A stretch of DNA of 19,896 nucleotides, taken from S141-55 sp964422065 (GTDB lineage: Bacteria > Hydrothermota > Hydrothermia > WGAB01). The stretch is taken from assembly GCA_964422065.1 (NCBI GenBank), contig CAYQZW010000017.1:1-19896 (forward strand), written 5' to 3'. Positions 1 through 6,844 of the stretch are shown in pieces; the stretch's first letter is position 1, and every line of letters starts with the position of its first letter. The position numbers and the translations under genes were made by a program. The notes beneath the pieces were generated by a model. That model was not told the origin of the DNA. It saw nothing but the letters and a program-made list of their open reading frames with translations, and did no database searches.

Positions 1-1415
1 ATGGACCTGACCCCTATGCCTGGCGGATGCTGGGTTATGACCCAGGGCATACGGGGTATTATCCCTTTTCGTTGTATCCACCTTTGGATTCCTTATGGAT
101 GTATGATTGGTCGGGTGCGGGGACATGGACGACTGATATCAGTGGTGCAGCAGGTCAGGGGATGATTTTCATACCAGAGGCGCCATGGGGGTGGAACAAG
201 ATCCAGGCGCGGGATATTGAGACAGGAGAGATTATCTGGGAGAGGTATGTGACGGCGAACGCGATGACCACGGCTTTGAGCATAGGGGATTCAATTCTAT
301 TTGTTGGGACGTGGATCGGGTTTACACCCTGGCAGGATACGACATTTTATGCCCTTGACCCATTTACAGGGGAACTGAAGTGGGGGAAGGTGTTGAAGAC
401 AGTGGAGTATTCACCGATAGTCGTGGATTCCTTGGTATATGCTCCCCATTTTTACAAGGTTTACTGTTTTACTTACGGTGGGGATAGTTTATGGGCTGCG
501 AATGGTGCATACTCCAGCCCTGTTTATGAGGACGGAACAATTGTTGGTGCAACAAACGATAGTGTATTAAATGCCCGTGATTATCTAACGGGTGAGTTGA
601 TATGGGATTTTGTGGGAAGTGGATGGATATTAACTTTAATGGCATATGAGGATAAGCTAATATTTTCACCATCAGGTGAGCCTTTGTATGCATTAAGCAT
701 AGCAAATGGCACAATAGTTTGGACAAATTGGGATTATCCATTGAGCGATTTTAAACCTGCACAAGCCCACTTTGGAACTATTTTTATCGAAAATGGTTAT
801 TTTGTAAATGATACCATAATATACTCACATCTAAATTTGATTGATTCAAATAATGGTGATACCATTTGGGATTCATTATTCTTGCCACTCCTAGGGTATC
901 GTGGAGGAGGTGTTGTGAGACTGCTGATTACACCAGACAGTTTATTGTGGTATGCTAAAACGGATGCTTTATACCTGCTAAGAATTGATGATCACTCTAT
1001 ATTCTCTTTCATGCCTCTTCCGCAAAGTTTGGCATTATTTCCAAGCGGTAATTTTCCGATCTTTTACAAAAACTATTTCATCTATGCCCATGAGGATTTT
1101 CTTGTGGTTTACGCTGCTGATACTGTTGCGGATACCTCTGAACAAGGAGATACCCTTGTCAATTTCCGGATCTATCCCTTTTATGCAAATGGCACCCCGA
1201 TTCTTCGATTGGACGTCCCCGAAGCAGGATGGATGAATTTGACACTATTTTCTGTCAATGGCAGAAAAGTGTGGGGAAGGCGAGTTTACCTTGAAAAAGG
1301 AACACATCGAATTTACTTCCCATCTTTGCCAACGGGGGTATACACCCTGTTTTACGATTTTCGGGGATATCAAGGAGGGAAAAGGGTTCTCCTTTTAAAA
1401 AACAACAGGAGGTGA
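1..1415 (+). CDS. PQQ-like beta-propeller surface protein with C-terminal sorting-like domain (5' end outside window)
   Basis: The reading frame is already open at the left edge (Asp-Pro-Tyr-Ala-Trp-Arg precedes the first Met at 27), so the start and any signal peptide lie upstream. The text around residue 1, LGYDPGHTGYYP, is the usual opening of PQQ-type propellers (compare 'GxDxxHTG'). Blades follow with the 'A-D-TGE-I-W' pattern: ARDIETGEIIWE, ALDPFTGELKWG, ARDYLTGELIWD and ALSIANGTIVWT. No enzymatic dehydrogenase residues are recognisable, so a structural or binding propeller is more likely than a quinoprotein enzyme. The last ~75 residues form a small beta domain (MNLTLFSVNGRKVW..., LPTGVYTLFYD...) of the Por-secretion-tail/FlgD-Ig kind, which suggests export to the surface. 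GC falls sharply in the middle of the gene (about 540-1130). The stop overlaps an AGGAGGTGA motif that would serve the next, decayed, gene. The propeller call is firm; the function is unknown. Confidence 0.8.
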   Translation, partial: GPDPYAWRMLGYDPGHTGYYPFSLYPPLDSLWMYDWSGAGTWTTDISGAAGQGMIFIPEAPWGWNKIQARDIETGEIIWERYVTANAMTTALSIGDSILFVGTWIGFTPWQDTTFYALDPFTGELKWGKVLKTVEYSPIVVDSLVYAPHFYKVYCFTYGGDSLWAANGAYSSPVYEDGTIVGATNDSVLNARDYLTGELIWDFVGSGWILTLMAYEDKLIFSPSGEPLYALSIANGTIVWTNWDYPLSDFKPAQAHFGTIFIENGYFVNDTIIYSHLNLIDSNNGDTIWDSLFLPLLGYRGGGVVRLLITPDSLLWYAKTDALYLLRIDDHSIFSFMPLPQSLALFPSGNFPIFYKNYFIYAHEDFLVVYAADTVADTSEQGDTLVNFRIYPFYANGTPILRLDVPEAGWMNLTLFSVNGRKVWGRRVYLEKGTHRIYFPSLPTGVYTLFYDFRGYQGGKRVLLLKNNRR

Positions 1416-1418
1416 AGC

Positions 1419-1602
1419 ATGAACTACAGATGGGCAGGAGTCGTTCTCGCTGTACTCAACGATATAGCGAGAGGGGAGATTCACGGAAATAAAGGGTTCT
1501 GCATACCAACACATCTAACGGTTCCATTTATGTGATGGATTCCAACGGATGCAACAAAACCCCTCTCATCGGGGATTTTAACTTTTTGGAAGGAGGAGAA
1601 GA
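1419..1602 (+). pseudogene. Remnant of a PD40/TolB-like beta-propeller gene
   Basis: A good ribosome site (AGGAGGTGA, 1408-1415) precedes an ATG at 1419. The reading frame opens like a signal peptide (MNYRWAGVVLAVL) but stops after 38 codons at 1533-1535. Another frame of the same stretch, ending at 1601, reads NGSIYVMDSNGCNKTPLIG. This is the hallmark 'IYVMDSDGxN' segment of PD40 blades, and it resembles the blade IWLMDSNGNNQREL of the intact lipoprotein just downstream. The simplest reading is a paralogue reduced by internal deletion and frameshift to its start and a piece of its last blades. The alternative is a real 38-residue peptide, which looks less likely because the coding signal switches frame. 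Confidence 0.5.
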
Positions 1603-2484
1603 ATGAAATTGAAAAATCTATCTTTCTTCTTTATGGCCCTCGTTTTGTCATCATGCAATAAAGATGGGATTGTCCCTCTTCCAACCCCTGAAGTTATTTC
1701 AATGGATATGGATCCCGTTGTAGCTCCATCTGGCAGATATATTGTTTACCTTCATGCCACGATTGACACCACGGATACTTCAGGGTTGTACATTTTGGAC
1801 TTAGATACGGGGGAGAAGACACTGTTGTTATCAGGGGATGTGCGTAATCCCGATTTTTCACCGGATGGCAGGTGGTTGGTGTTCAATGGGGGTGATCAGA
1901 TTTTCAAGGTGAGGTTGAGGGAGGATATGAGAGGTGTGGATTCATCAACATTAAGGCAATTGACTTTTGAGGGCCGGAATTACTTTCCCGCCTGGTCCAC
2001 CGATGGGAATTTGATTGCCTTCTCTTCATATAGAGGAGATATTGACAGAATATGGTTAATGGATTCAAACGGCAATAACCAAAGAGAATTACCTTTATTA
2101 GATAGGGGAGGAATCGATCCAGATTGGTCCCCTAATGGAACAAGATTAGTATTCATCGGGTGGACTGAAGAATTTTCAGGAGTAGTAATAAGTGATACAC
2201 TTGGCAACGATATGACCTATTTAGGGGGAGGTGACGACCCATCCTGGTCCCCAGATGGGGAGTGGATAGCATATACCTGGTCATATGAGATGGAAGGGGG
2301 AATTAGATTATACTCAGTTCCGGGGGATTCAACGATTTCATTAATTGATATTCCAGCTATGGATCCTTCATGGTTTCCCGATTCACGAACTTTGGTATTC
2401 AGTGCATTGAATTCAGAGAAAACAAAGTTCGTCCTCTGGAGAATAAATATAGATGGATCAGGTCTTGAGCAGATTACTTTTTGA
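1603..2484 (+). CDS. PD40 (TolB-like) beta-propeller lipoprotein
   Basis: This 293-residue protein has a lipoprotein signal peptide: Met-Lys-Leu-Lys, a hydrophobic stretch and the lipobox LSSC with Cys18. The mature part is built of WD40-like/PD40 repeats of the TolB C-terminal type: DFSPDGRWLVF, AWSTDGNLIAF, DWSPNGTRLVF, SWSPDGEWIAY, SWFPDSRTLVF, with IWLMDSNG and WRINIDGSG blade ends. It has no TolB N-terminal domain, so it is not TolB itself. Such lipoproteins sit on the periplasmic or outer face of a membrane and probably bind protein or polysaccharide; no enzyme function is visible. The start is fixed by GGAAGGAGGAG ending about 6 bp upstream and by the signal peptide. GC varies strongly along the gene (a line near 2041 is about 30%, one near 2221 about 58%). 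It lies between two decayed genes. Confidence 0.82.
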   Translation: MKLKNLSFFFMALVLSSCNKDGIVPLPTPEVISMDMDPVVAPSGRYIVYLHATIDTTDTSGLYILDLDTGEKTLLLSGDVRNPDFSPDGRWLVFNGGDQIFKVRLREDMRGVDSSTLRQLTFEGRNYFPAWSTDGNLIAFSSYRGDIDRIWLMDSNGNNQRELPLLDRGGIDPDWSPNGTRLVFIGWTEEFSGVVISDTLGNDMTYLGGGDDPSWSPDGEWIAYTWSYEMEGGIRLYSVPGDSTISLIDIPAMDPSWFPDSRTLVFSALNSEKTKFVLWRINIDGSGLEQITF

Positions 2485-2505
2485 AACGAAACCTTTAAAA
2501 AGGAG

Positions 2506-2840
2506 GTGAGTGAGATTTGCAGGAAGGTGGGATTTATAGTCCTGATATGGGCTGCTATCCACGGGTCTCTCAAGGCCCAAGAACCTCCGTTACTATCCAG
2601 GAGTGGTGCTGGTCAAGTTCTCAAGGGATGCCCTCTCGCAGGTAAATCTTTTGACTATTACTTCCGAAGATATTGTGAGTGATGAAATTCGGACCTTCCT
2701 CAACCATAGTGACTTATGAATTGTGTCTGGGACCATGATCACCTCCAGATGCGAGTTCTGCAAATCCCCGGAGACACTGTCCGTGAACCAATCATTGACT
2801 CCTAAGGCGCGGGATCCGAAACACGTTCCAAAGGCTTTAT
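2506..2840 (+). pseudogene. Frameshifted remnant of a secreted protein, resembling a subtilase propeptide
   Basis: An AAGGAGG site (2500-2506) precedes a frame that reads as a signal peptide, RKVGFIVLIWAAIHGSLKAQ. Its best-placed start codon would be an ATT at 2515, so even the start seems damaged. From 2591 the coding signal moves to another frame, YYPGVVLVKFSRDALSQVNL onward, which stops at 2717-2719. A third stretch from 2716 reads VLQIPGDTVREPIIDS and stops at 2803. Joined, the pieces look like the N-terminal prodomain of S8 subtilisin-like proteases ('Y.PGEVLVKF ... Y.L..P.G..V...I..L..DP.V'). No catalytic domain follows; the sequence runs straight into the tRNA promoter. The decay is seen directly; the family is an inference. 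Confidence 0.5.
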
Positions 2841-2843
2841 AAT
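2838..2843 (+). promoter_or_regulatory. -10 box (TATAAT) of the tRNA-Ala gene
   Basis: A consensus TATAAT lies 13 bp before the first base of the tRNA, so transcription would start about 6 bp upstream of the mature 5' end, a typical short pre-tRNA leader. The hexamer 17 bp upstream (TCCGAA, 2815-2820) is a poor -35. Confidence 0.6.
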
Positions 2844-2856
2844 AGACACCGAACTT

Positions 2857-2929
2857 GGGGCCGTAGCTCAGTTGGGAGAGCGTCAGGCTGGCAGTCTGAA
2901 GGTCGTGGGTTCGAATCCCACCGGCTCCA
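2857..2929 (+). tRNA. tRNA-Ala (anticodon GGC)
   Basis: The 73-nt sequence folds as a full cloverleaf. The acceptor stem is GGGGCCG/CGGCTCC. The D arm is GCTC-AGTTGGGA-GAGC. The anticodon stem TCAGG/TCTGA has loop CTGGCAG with anticodon GGC at 2890-2892. The T arm is GTGGG-TTCGAAT-CCCAC, with discriminator A73. The third acceptor pair is G-U, the classic identity element of alanine tRNAs, which supports the assignment. The 3' CCA is not encoded (TTT follows). The thioesterase ATG lies only 12 bp after the tRNA, so the two are probably co-transcribed. The gene also marks the border between the AT-richer left end with decayed genes and the GC-rich remainder. Confidence 0.95.
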
Positions 2930-2941
2930 TTTCTCTTTTTT

Positions 2942-3343
2942 ATGTCCACTTTTGAACGAGACGATTACTGCTTTGCCTGTGGTCCCCAAAACCCCATCGG
3001 CCTGAAACTCCAGATCCAAAAGACAGAAGAGGGTGCCGAGACGCTCTTCGTCCCCCGACAGGAATACCAGGGATTCCACGGGATCCTCCACGGGGGAATC
3101 ACAGCCACACTTCTGGACGAGGTCATGGTCTGGGCGGCCTTCCTCCACGGCTATCCTGTCGCCACGGCAAAACTGGAGATCACATTCCGCCGCCCCATTG
3201 CTGTGGAAACGCCAGTGACGGTCCGAGCCCGGATCCTGGAAGTCCGAGACCGGCAGATTCAGGCGGAAGCCATTGCCGAGCAAAACGGAAAAAGGGTGGC
3301 TCAGGCACGTGCGATTTTAGCCCGCATTTCCGCCTCCCCATGA
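2942..3343 (+). CDS. PaaI-like hotdog-fold thioesterase
   Basis: This 133-residue protein has the single hotdog domain of the PaaI/4HBT superfamily, which hydrolyses acyl-CoA thioesters in the cytoplasm. The N-terminus CFACGPQNPIGLKL (10-23) is typical of a subgroup of PaaI-like proteins. The HGG motif at residues 50-52, followed by the helix with Asp59-Glu60, corresponds to the active-site helix of the family; the substrate cannot be told. It starts 12 bp after the tRNA with no Shine-Dalgarno site, only a pyrimidine-rich spacer, so translation must begin on a very short or tRNA-processed leader. Its 3' end overlaps the next gene by 4 bp (ATGA), indicating translational coupling. Confidence 0.85.
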   Translation: MSTFERDDYCFACGPQNPIGLKLQIQKTEEGAETLFVPRQEYQGFHGILHGGITATLLDEVMVWAAFLHGYPVATAKLEITFRRPIAVETPVTVRARILEVRDRQIQAEAIAEQNGKRVAQARAILARISASP

Positions 3344-4020
3344 TCCTCTTATTTGACATTGACGGGACCCTGATCCTCTCCGGGGGTGCAGGAACCCGCG
3401 CCTTTAACCGGGTATTTGAGGAGTTCTACGGGATCCCAAACGTGATGAATGGCTATCAGCCTCAGGGGAAAACCGACACCCTCATAACCTACGAACTCTA
3501 CACACAGGCATTCGGGCACCCACCCACGGACACAGAGGTCCAGCGGATTCTCCATCGGTATGTAGAGTTCCTACGGGAGGAAGTTCCCAAATCCCCTGGG
3601 TACCGTGTGTTGCCAGGGGTGCGGGAAATCCTGGAAGACCTCTCCCAGGACCCCCGAGTACTTCTTGGGCTGGCCACCGGCAATATTGAAGAGGGGGCAA
3701 AGGCGAAACTCTCCAGGGCAGATCTCTTCAAATACTTTGAATTTGGAGTTTACGGCGACCACAGGGACCGGGGTGAAATCCTCCGTCAGGCAAGGGATCT
3801 GGGTCGGGACATCGCCAGAGAACGTGGAATCCCCGAAGACCGGGTGATCGCAATTGGGGACACGGTCCGGGACATCTGGGCAGCCCGTGCCGCGTCCATT
3901 GAAATTGTCGTCGTGGCAACGGGCCCAGAACCTCCAGAACTCCTGGCCTCCGAAACTCCAGACCTTTTGATTCCGCAACTCAACGATCCAAAATTCAAGG
4001 AGTATCTCTATGGAGATTGA
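3340..4020 (+). CDS. HAD-family hydrolase, phosphoglycolate phosphatase-like
   Basis: This 226-residue HAD phosphatase carries all four motifs: DIDGT with nucleophile Asp6 and acid/base Asp8, Thr113 in LATGN (motif II), a lysine at 121 or 123 (motif III), and GDTVRD at 173-178 (motif IV). The inserted helical cap between motifs I and II, with the GKTDT turn at 43-47, places it in the Gph/beta-phosphoglucomutase-like subclass. These enzymes dephosphorylate small metabolites such as 2-phosphoglycolate; the exact substrate cannot be read from sequence. The ATG overlaps the thioesterase stop, and the C-terminus overlaps the next gene by 11 bp, so it sits inside an operon. Confidence 0.88.
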   Translation: MILLFDIDGTLILSGGAGTRAFNRVFEEFYGIPNVMNGYQPQGKTDTLITYELYTQAFGHPPTDTEVQRILHRYVEFLREEVPKSPGYRVLPGVREILEDLSQDPRVLLGLATGNIEEGAKAKLSRADLFKYFEFGVYGDHRDRGEILRQARDLGRDIARERGIPEDRVIAIGDTVRDIWAARAASIEIVVVATGPEPPELLASETPDLLIPQLNDPKFKEYLYGD

Positions 4021-4648
4021 GCGGATCGTTGTCGGCCCTCTGGAAACCAACTGCTATGTCATCCATGACCATGGAGCGTGCTGGATCCTGGATCCGGGGG
4101 CCGATCCGCACATCATTTTGAAGCGGGTCCAAGCCCTTGGCTGCACCCCGCGCGCGATCTTGGCCACACATGGACACTTTGACCACGTCGGCGCGGTCCA
4201 GAGTCTTCAGCAACACCTGAACATTCCTTTCTGGGTCCATCGCGATGAAGCGGAGGTCTTGGCGTACCAAACCCCGGAAAGGGTCTTGGAAAACTGGGGT
4301 GTGGAGATTGAGCCGATCCCAACGCCTGACCGATGGCTGGAAGACGGCCAAACACTTCAATTGGGCACAACACACTGGCAAGTCTGGCACACGCCCGGCC
4401 ATTCCCCAGGATCCATCTGTTTGGTCGGCGAAGGTGTGGTATTCACCGGGGACCTCTTGTTCCATCTTGGGGTCGGGCGGACGGACATCCGCGGTGGTGA
4501 TGAATCCCGACTCCGGGCCTCCCTCCGTCGGATACTCACGCTCCCCCCAGACACCCGGGTCTTCCCTGGCCATGGGCCTGTCACCACGATCGGATTGGAG
4601 ATCCAGCACAACCCCTTCCTTTCGATGGAAGGCCTGGCCGGTGTATAA
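4010..4648 (+). CDS. Metallo-beta-lactamase-fold hydrolase, glyoxalase II-like
   Basis: This 212-residue cytoplasmic enzyme of the glyoxalase II-like branch has a complete binuclear metal site: THGHFDH (HxHxDH) near residues 54-60, the histidine of TPGHSPGS, the aspartate of FTGDLLF and the histidine of FPGHGP. The N-terminus (VVGPLETNCYVI) is typical of these short 'hydroxyacylglutathione hydrolase-like' proteins. They lack the C-terminal substrate-binding domain of true GloB, so the natural thioester may not be a glutathione adduct. The start at 4010 has AAGGAG 7 bp upstream, inside the preceding HAD gene. Its TAA stop is embedded in the TATAAT upstream of tatA. Confidence 0.88.
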   Translation: MEIERIVVGPLETNCYVIHDHGACWILDPGADPHIILKRVQALGCTPRAILATHGHFDHVGAVQSLQQHLNIPFWVHRDEAEVLAYQTPERVLENWGVEIEPIPTPDRWLEDGQTLQLGTTHWQVWHTPGHSPGSICLVGEGVVFTGDLLFHLGVGRTDIRGGDESRLRASLRRILTLPPDTRVFPGHGPVTTIGLEIQHNPFLSMEGLAGV

Positions 4649-4649
4649 T
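4644..4649 (+). promoter_or_regulatory. -10 box directly upstream of tatA (leaderless-type)
   Basis: A perfect TATAAT ends 9 bp before the tatA ATG and contains the stop codon of the preceding gene. No Shine-Dalgarno motif precedes the ATG (TTGGGGTACC). A start site at the usual distance from this box would fall at or next to the A of ATG. The -35 candidate (TTCGAT, 4621-4626) is weak, so function is plausible rather than proven. Confidence 0.45.
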
Positions 4650-4658
4650 TGGGGTACC

Positions 4659-4901
4659 ATGAATCTGGGATTCCAGGAACTGTTAGTCATCTTCCTCGTT
4701 ATCCTCTTGGTCTTTGGGCCCAAGAAACTCCCCCAACTGGCCCAGGCGCTGGGGAAGGCGGTCCGCGAGTTCCGGAACGCGACCCGTGAGATTGAGGAGT
4801 CATTCAAGGAGATCGAGCGGTCCGTAGACCTGGAGGAGCCGTCCCCACCCCCTACGCCCCCCTCCTCCCCTTCGTCACCCCAAGCCCCCAAGGAGTCTTA
4901 A
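4659..4901 (+). CDS. tatA: Sec-independent (Tat) translocase subunit TatA
   Basis: This is an 80-residue TatA/E-type protein. An N-terminal membrane helix (QELLVIFLVILLVF, ~6-19) is followed by the hinge FGPKKLP and an amphipathic helix (QLAQALGKAVREFRNATREI), the standard TatA layout with the conserved FG-P turn. TatA oligomers form the pore for folded, twin-arginine-signal proteins together with TatC, which is not in this window. The C-terminal tail (about residues 56-80) is unusually rich in Pro and Ser. A larger open frame upstream is an artefact; the membrane helix fixes the ATG at 4659. It may be read from its own promoter within an otherwise continuous gene run. TatA and TatB are hard to separate, but the short length favours TatA. 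Confidence 0.88.
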   Translation: MNLGFQELLVIFLVILLVFGPKKLPQLAQALGKAVREFRNATREIEESFKEIERSVDLEEPSPPPTPPSSPSSPQAPKES

Positions 4902-4902
4902 G

Positions 4903-5718
4903 GTGAACCCCTGGGATGTGCGGGCCTGGGTCAAGGAGGGGCTACGGGTGATCGGTGTGGTCCACTTGAAGCCTCTGCCCGGTAGCCCGGGGTATCCAGG
5001 GTCCTTGTCCGAGGTCCTGGACGCGGCGATGCACGATGTTGAGGCCCTGATGGAAGGGGGTGTCCACGCCTTGCTTGTGGAAAACTTCGGAGACGTTCCG
5101 TTCTGGAAGCAGCAGATCCCAGAGGAAACCCTGAGTGCGTTCACGGTGATTGTGCACGAGATTCGGAGCCACTGCCCATTGCCCCTGGGCATCAATCTCC
5201 TTCGCAATGCAGGATCTGCAGCCCTCTCCGTGGCCTATGCGGTGGGGGCCCAATTCATCCGCATCAACGTTCCCATCGGGGTTCGGATCACGCCCGAAGG
5301 ATGGATTGAGGGCCAAGCGGCGTCTGTGGCTCGGCTCCGCTCCAGGCTCCAGGCTCCCGTAGCCTTCTTTGAGGACCTCCAAGTCAAACACTCCTGGCCC
5401 GTGGGAGCAGAACCCCCGTTGAAGGATCTGGTAGAGGAAACCGTAGACCGGGGGCAGGCCGATGCCTTGGTGGTGACCGGCGTTCGTACCGGTGAGGAGG
5501 TCGATCCCAAACACCTCAACGAGGTCTACCGCCGATCGGAGGTCCCTGTATTCGCAGGGAGCGGGGTCACCACGGAGAACTTAGCCCGTATCGTTCGGGC
5601 CTGCCACGGCGTGATCGTCGGAACGACGTTCAAAAAAGACGGAAAGATCCACAACCCTGTGGACCCCAGCCGGGTCCAGCAGTTCATGGACAGGGTTCAC
5701 GCTCTCACCGTCTCGTAG
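4903..5718 (+). CDS. BtpA/SgcQ family TIM-barrel protein
   Basis: This 271-residue protein of the BtpA family (PF03437) has family signatures GVVHLKPLPGSPG (18-30), the VENFGDVPF segment, and a phosphate-binding end, FAGSGVTTENLARI ... GVIVGTTFKKDGK, as in (beta/alpha)8 phosphate-binding barrels. Cyanobacterial BtpA is needed for photosystem I stability. Members in non-photosynthetic organisms, as this one presumably is, have an undetermined role and have been linked by fold to sugar or nucleoside metabolism. The start is a GTG with AAGGAG 7 bp upstream, inside the tail of tatA, so the two are co-transcribed. It ends 31 bp from a convergent gene, with no obvious terminator between. Confidence 0.85.
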   Translation: MNPWDVRAWVKEGLRVIGVVHLKPLPGSPGYPGSLSEVLDAAMHDVEALMEGGVHALLVENFGDVPFWKQQIPEETLSAFTVIVHEIRSHCPLPLGINLLRNAGSAALSVAYAVGAQFIRINVPIGVRITPEGWIEGQAASVARLRSRLQAPVAFFEDLQVKHSWPVGAEPPLKDLVEETVDRGQADALVVTGVRTGEEVDPKHLNEVYRRSEVPVFAGSGVTTENLARIVRACHGVIVGTTFKKDGKIHNPVDPSRVQQFMDRVHALTVS

Positions 5719-5749
5719 ACGAAGATTTCCTTCCCCTTCGGCCAGTCCT

Positions 5750-6817
5750 TCAGTCCACCCAATCCGCGATAAAGATGTCGTATTGCCGCGGTTTCTCGGC
5801 CGCCCGATTCGACGCGAAAATGATCTTTTTGCCGTCCGGGCTGAACATGGGGAAGGAGTTGAATGTCCCTTTGTAGGTCACCCGCTCCAGGTTCTTGCCA
5901 TCAATGTCAATCACATAGAGGTCATAATCCCATTGCCCGGGCGCATGGAGGTTTGAAACGAAGATGATCCGTTTCTCGTCCGGGAACATGAAAGGAGCGA
6001 AGTTCGTCACGTCTTCCGGGGTATGGGTGACCTGCCAGAAGGTATCGCGTTCCATGTCGTAGACGTAGATCTCCATGTGCCCCAGTCGGACAAACCCCTT
6101 CTTCAAGTCTTCCCGAAATTGACGGAGTTCGGTGGAATCTGTGATGTGATGGGCACGGTACACGACATAGCGGCCGGACTTGGAGAAGAACGAACCGCCG
6201 TCGTAGCCCGGGGTAAAGGTCAACCGGCGAGGCGGTTTGTCGTAGGGTGGCTCCAGCACATAGAGGTCAATGTCTCCATCCTTGGCGCTGGTAAAAACGA
6301 TTTTGCCGTCTGGTGAGGGGCCTTCCAACTCCGCATCGTATGCAGGGCTTCCGTAGAGTTTGTACAGGGAATCCGTCTTGAGGTCTCGGACGTAGATGTC
6401 GTAGTTATACAGAGGCCAGACGTACACGTGTTCTTCGCGAATGATCTTCCACACCAGGGGATTTTCTGGGCATTCGGGTCCCATGGTTTCGTGCGTACTC
6501 GCGAAGATAATCTTGTCCGGGCCGAGGAAAAAGGAACAACTGGTCCGCCCTTTGCCCGTGGAGACCATCCGCAGGACTTTGCCGGTGGTATCCATCAGGA
6601 AGATCTGGTCGCAAGGCAACGAGTCCATATTGCTCTGGAAGGTAATCAGCCGTCCATCCGGACTGAAGTAAGCCTCCGCATTTGAGCCGCCGTGGGTCAG
6701 GCGTTTAAGGTTCCGGAGATGGACCTCTCGCGGATCCTTATAGGTCTCCTGGGTGCCTTGACAGGCGATCCATGTCACCGCGATACCGATGACGAAGAGC
6801 CAACGAACCTTGTTCAT
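5750..6817 (-). CDS. PD40 (TolB-like) beta-propeller lipoprotein
   Basis: This 355-residue lipoprotein has signal peptide MNKVRWLFVIGIAVTWIAC with the lipid-modified Cys19. PD40 blades follow: YFSPDGRLITF, SPDGKIVFTS, FFSKSGRYVVY, MFPDEKRIIFVS, MFSPDGKKIIFAS, and strand pairs such as IYVRDLKTD and LYVIDIDGKN. As in TolB, the blades should form a propeller in the periplasm, but the TolB N-terminal domain is missing. The start is fixed by AAGAAGGAGG about 6 bp upstream. It lies 27 bp behind the UspA-like gene on the same strand and is probably its downstream partner. The protein is distinct from the lipoprotein at 1603-2484, and its GC matches the surrounding chromosome. Binding or scaffolding seems likely; no catalytic motif is seen. 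Confidence 0.85.
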   Translation of the reverse strand: MNKVRWLFVIGIAVTWIACQGTQETYKDPREVHLRNLKRLTHGGSNAEAYFSPDGRLITFQSNMDSLPCDQIFLMDTTGKVLRMVSTGKGRTSCSFFLGPDKIIFASTHETMGPECPENPLVWKIIREEHVYVWPLYNYDIYVRDLKTDSLYKLYGSPAYDAELEGPSPDGKIVFTSAKDGDIDLYVLEPPYDKPPRRLTFTPGYDGGSFFSKSGRYVVYRAHHITDSTELRQFREDLKKGFVRLGHMEIYVYDMERDTFWQVTHTPEDVTNFAPFMFPDEKRIIFVSNLHAPGQWDYDLYVIDIDGKNLERVTYKGTFNSFPMFSPDGKKIIFASNRAAEKPRQYDIFIADWVD

Positions 6818-6844
6818 TGAAACCTCCTTCTTGAAGAGATGAGT

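Noticed and set aside
2930..2941. T-rich run after the tRNA as an intrinsic terminator
   Set aside because: No independent GC-rich hairpin precedes it other than the tRNA itself, and the next gene begins immediately; termination here cannot be claimed.
2593..3283. Minus-strand open frames reading GAGGIRTHDLQTASLTLSQL and WSRWDSNPRPSDCQPDALPT
   Set aside because: These are the well-known false proteins produced by translating the antisense strand of tRNA genes; they cross the tRNA-Ala here and are not genes.
4245..4658. Extended N-terminus for tatA (218 codons)
   Set aside because: The extra part overlaps the glyoxalase II-like gene in another frame and has no domain; TatA proteins begin directly with the membrane helix at 4659.
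3995..4891. 298-codon minus-strand open frame
   Set aside because: Antisense to the glyoxalase II-like gene and tatA; low-complexity Gly/Glu start comes from the Pro/Ser tail of TatA.
5710..5720. Possible terminator hairpin GTCTCGTAGAC between btpA and the convergent lipoprotein gene
   Set aside because: The stem is only four pairs and no T-run follows.
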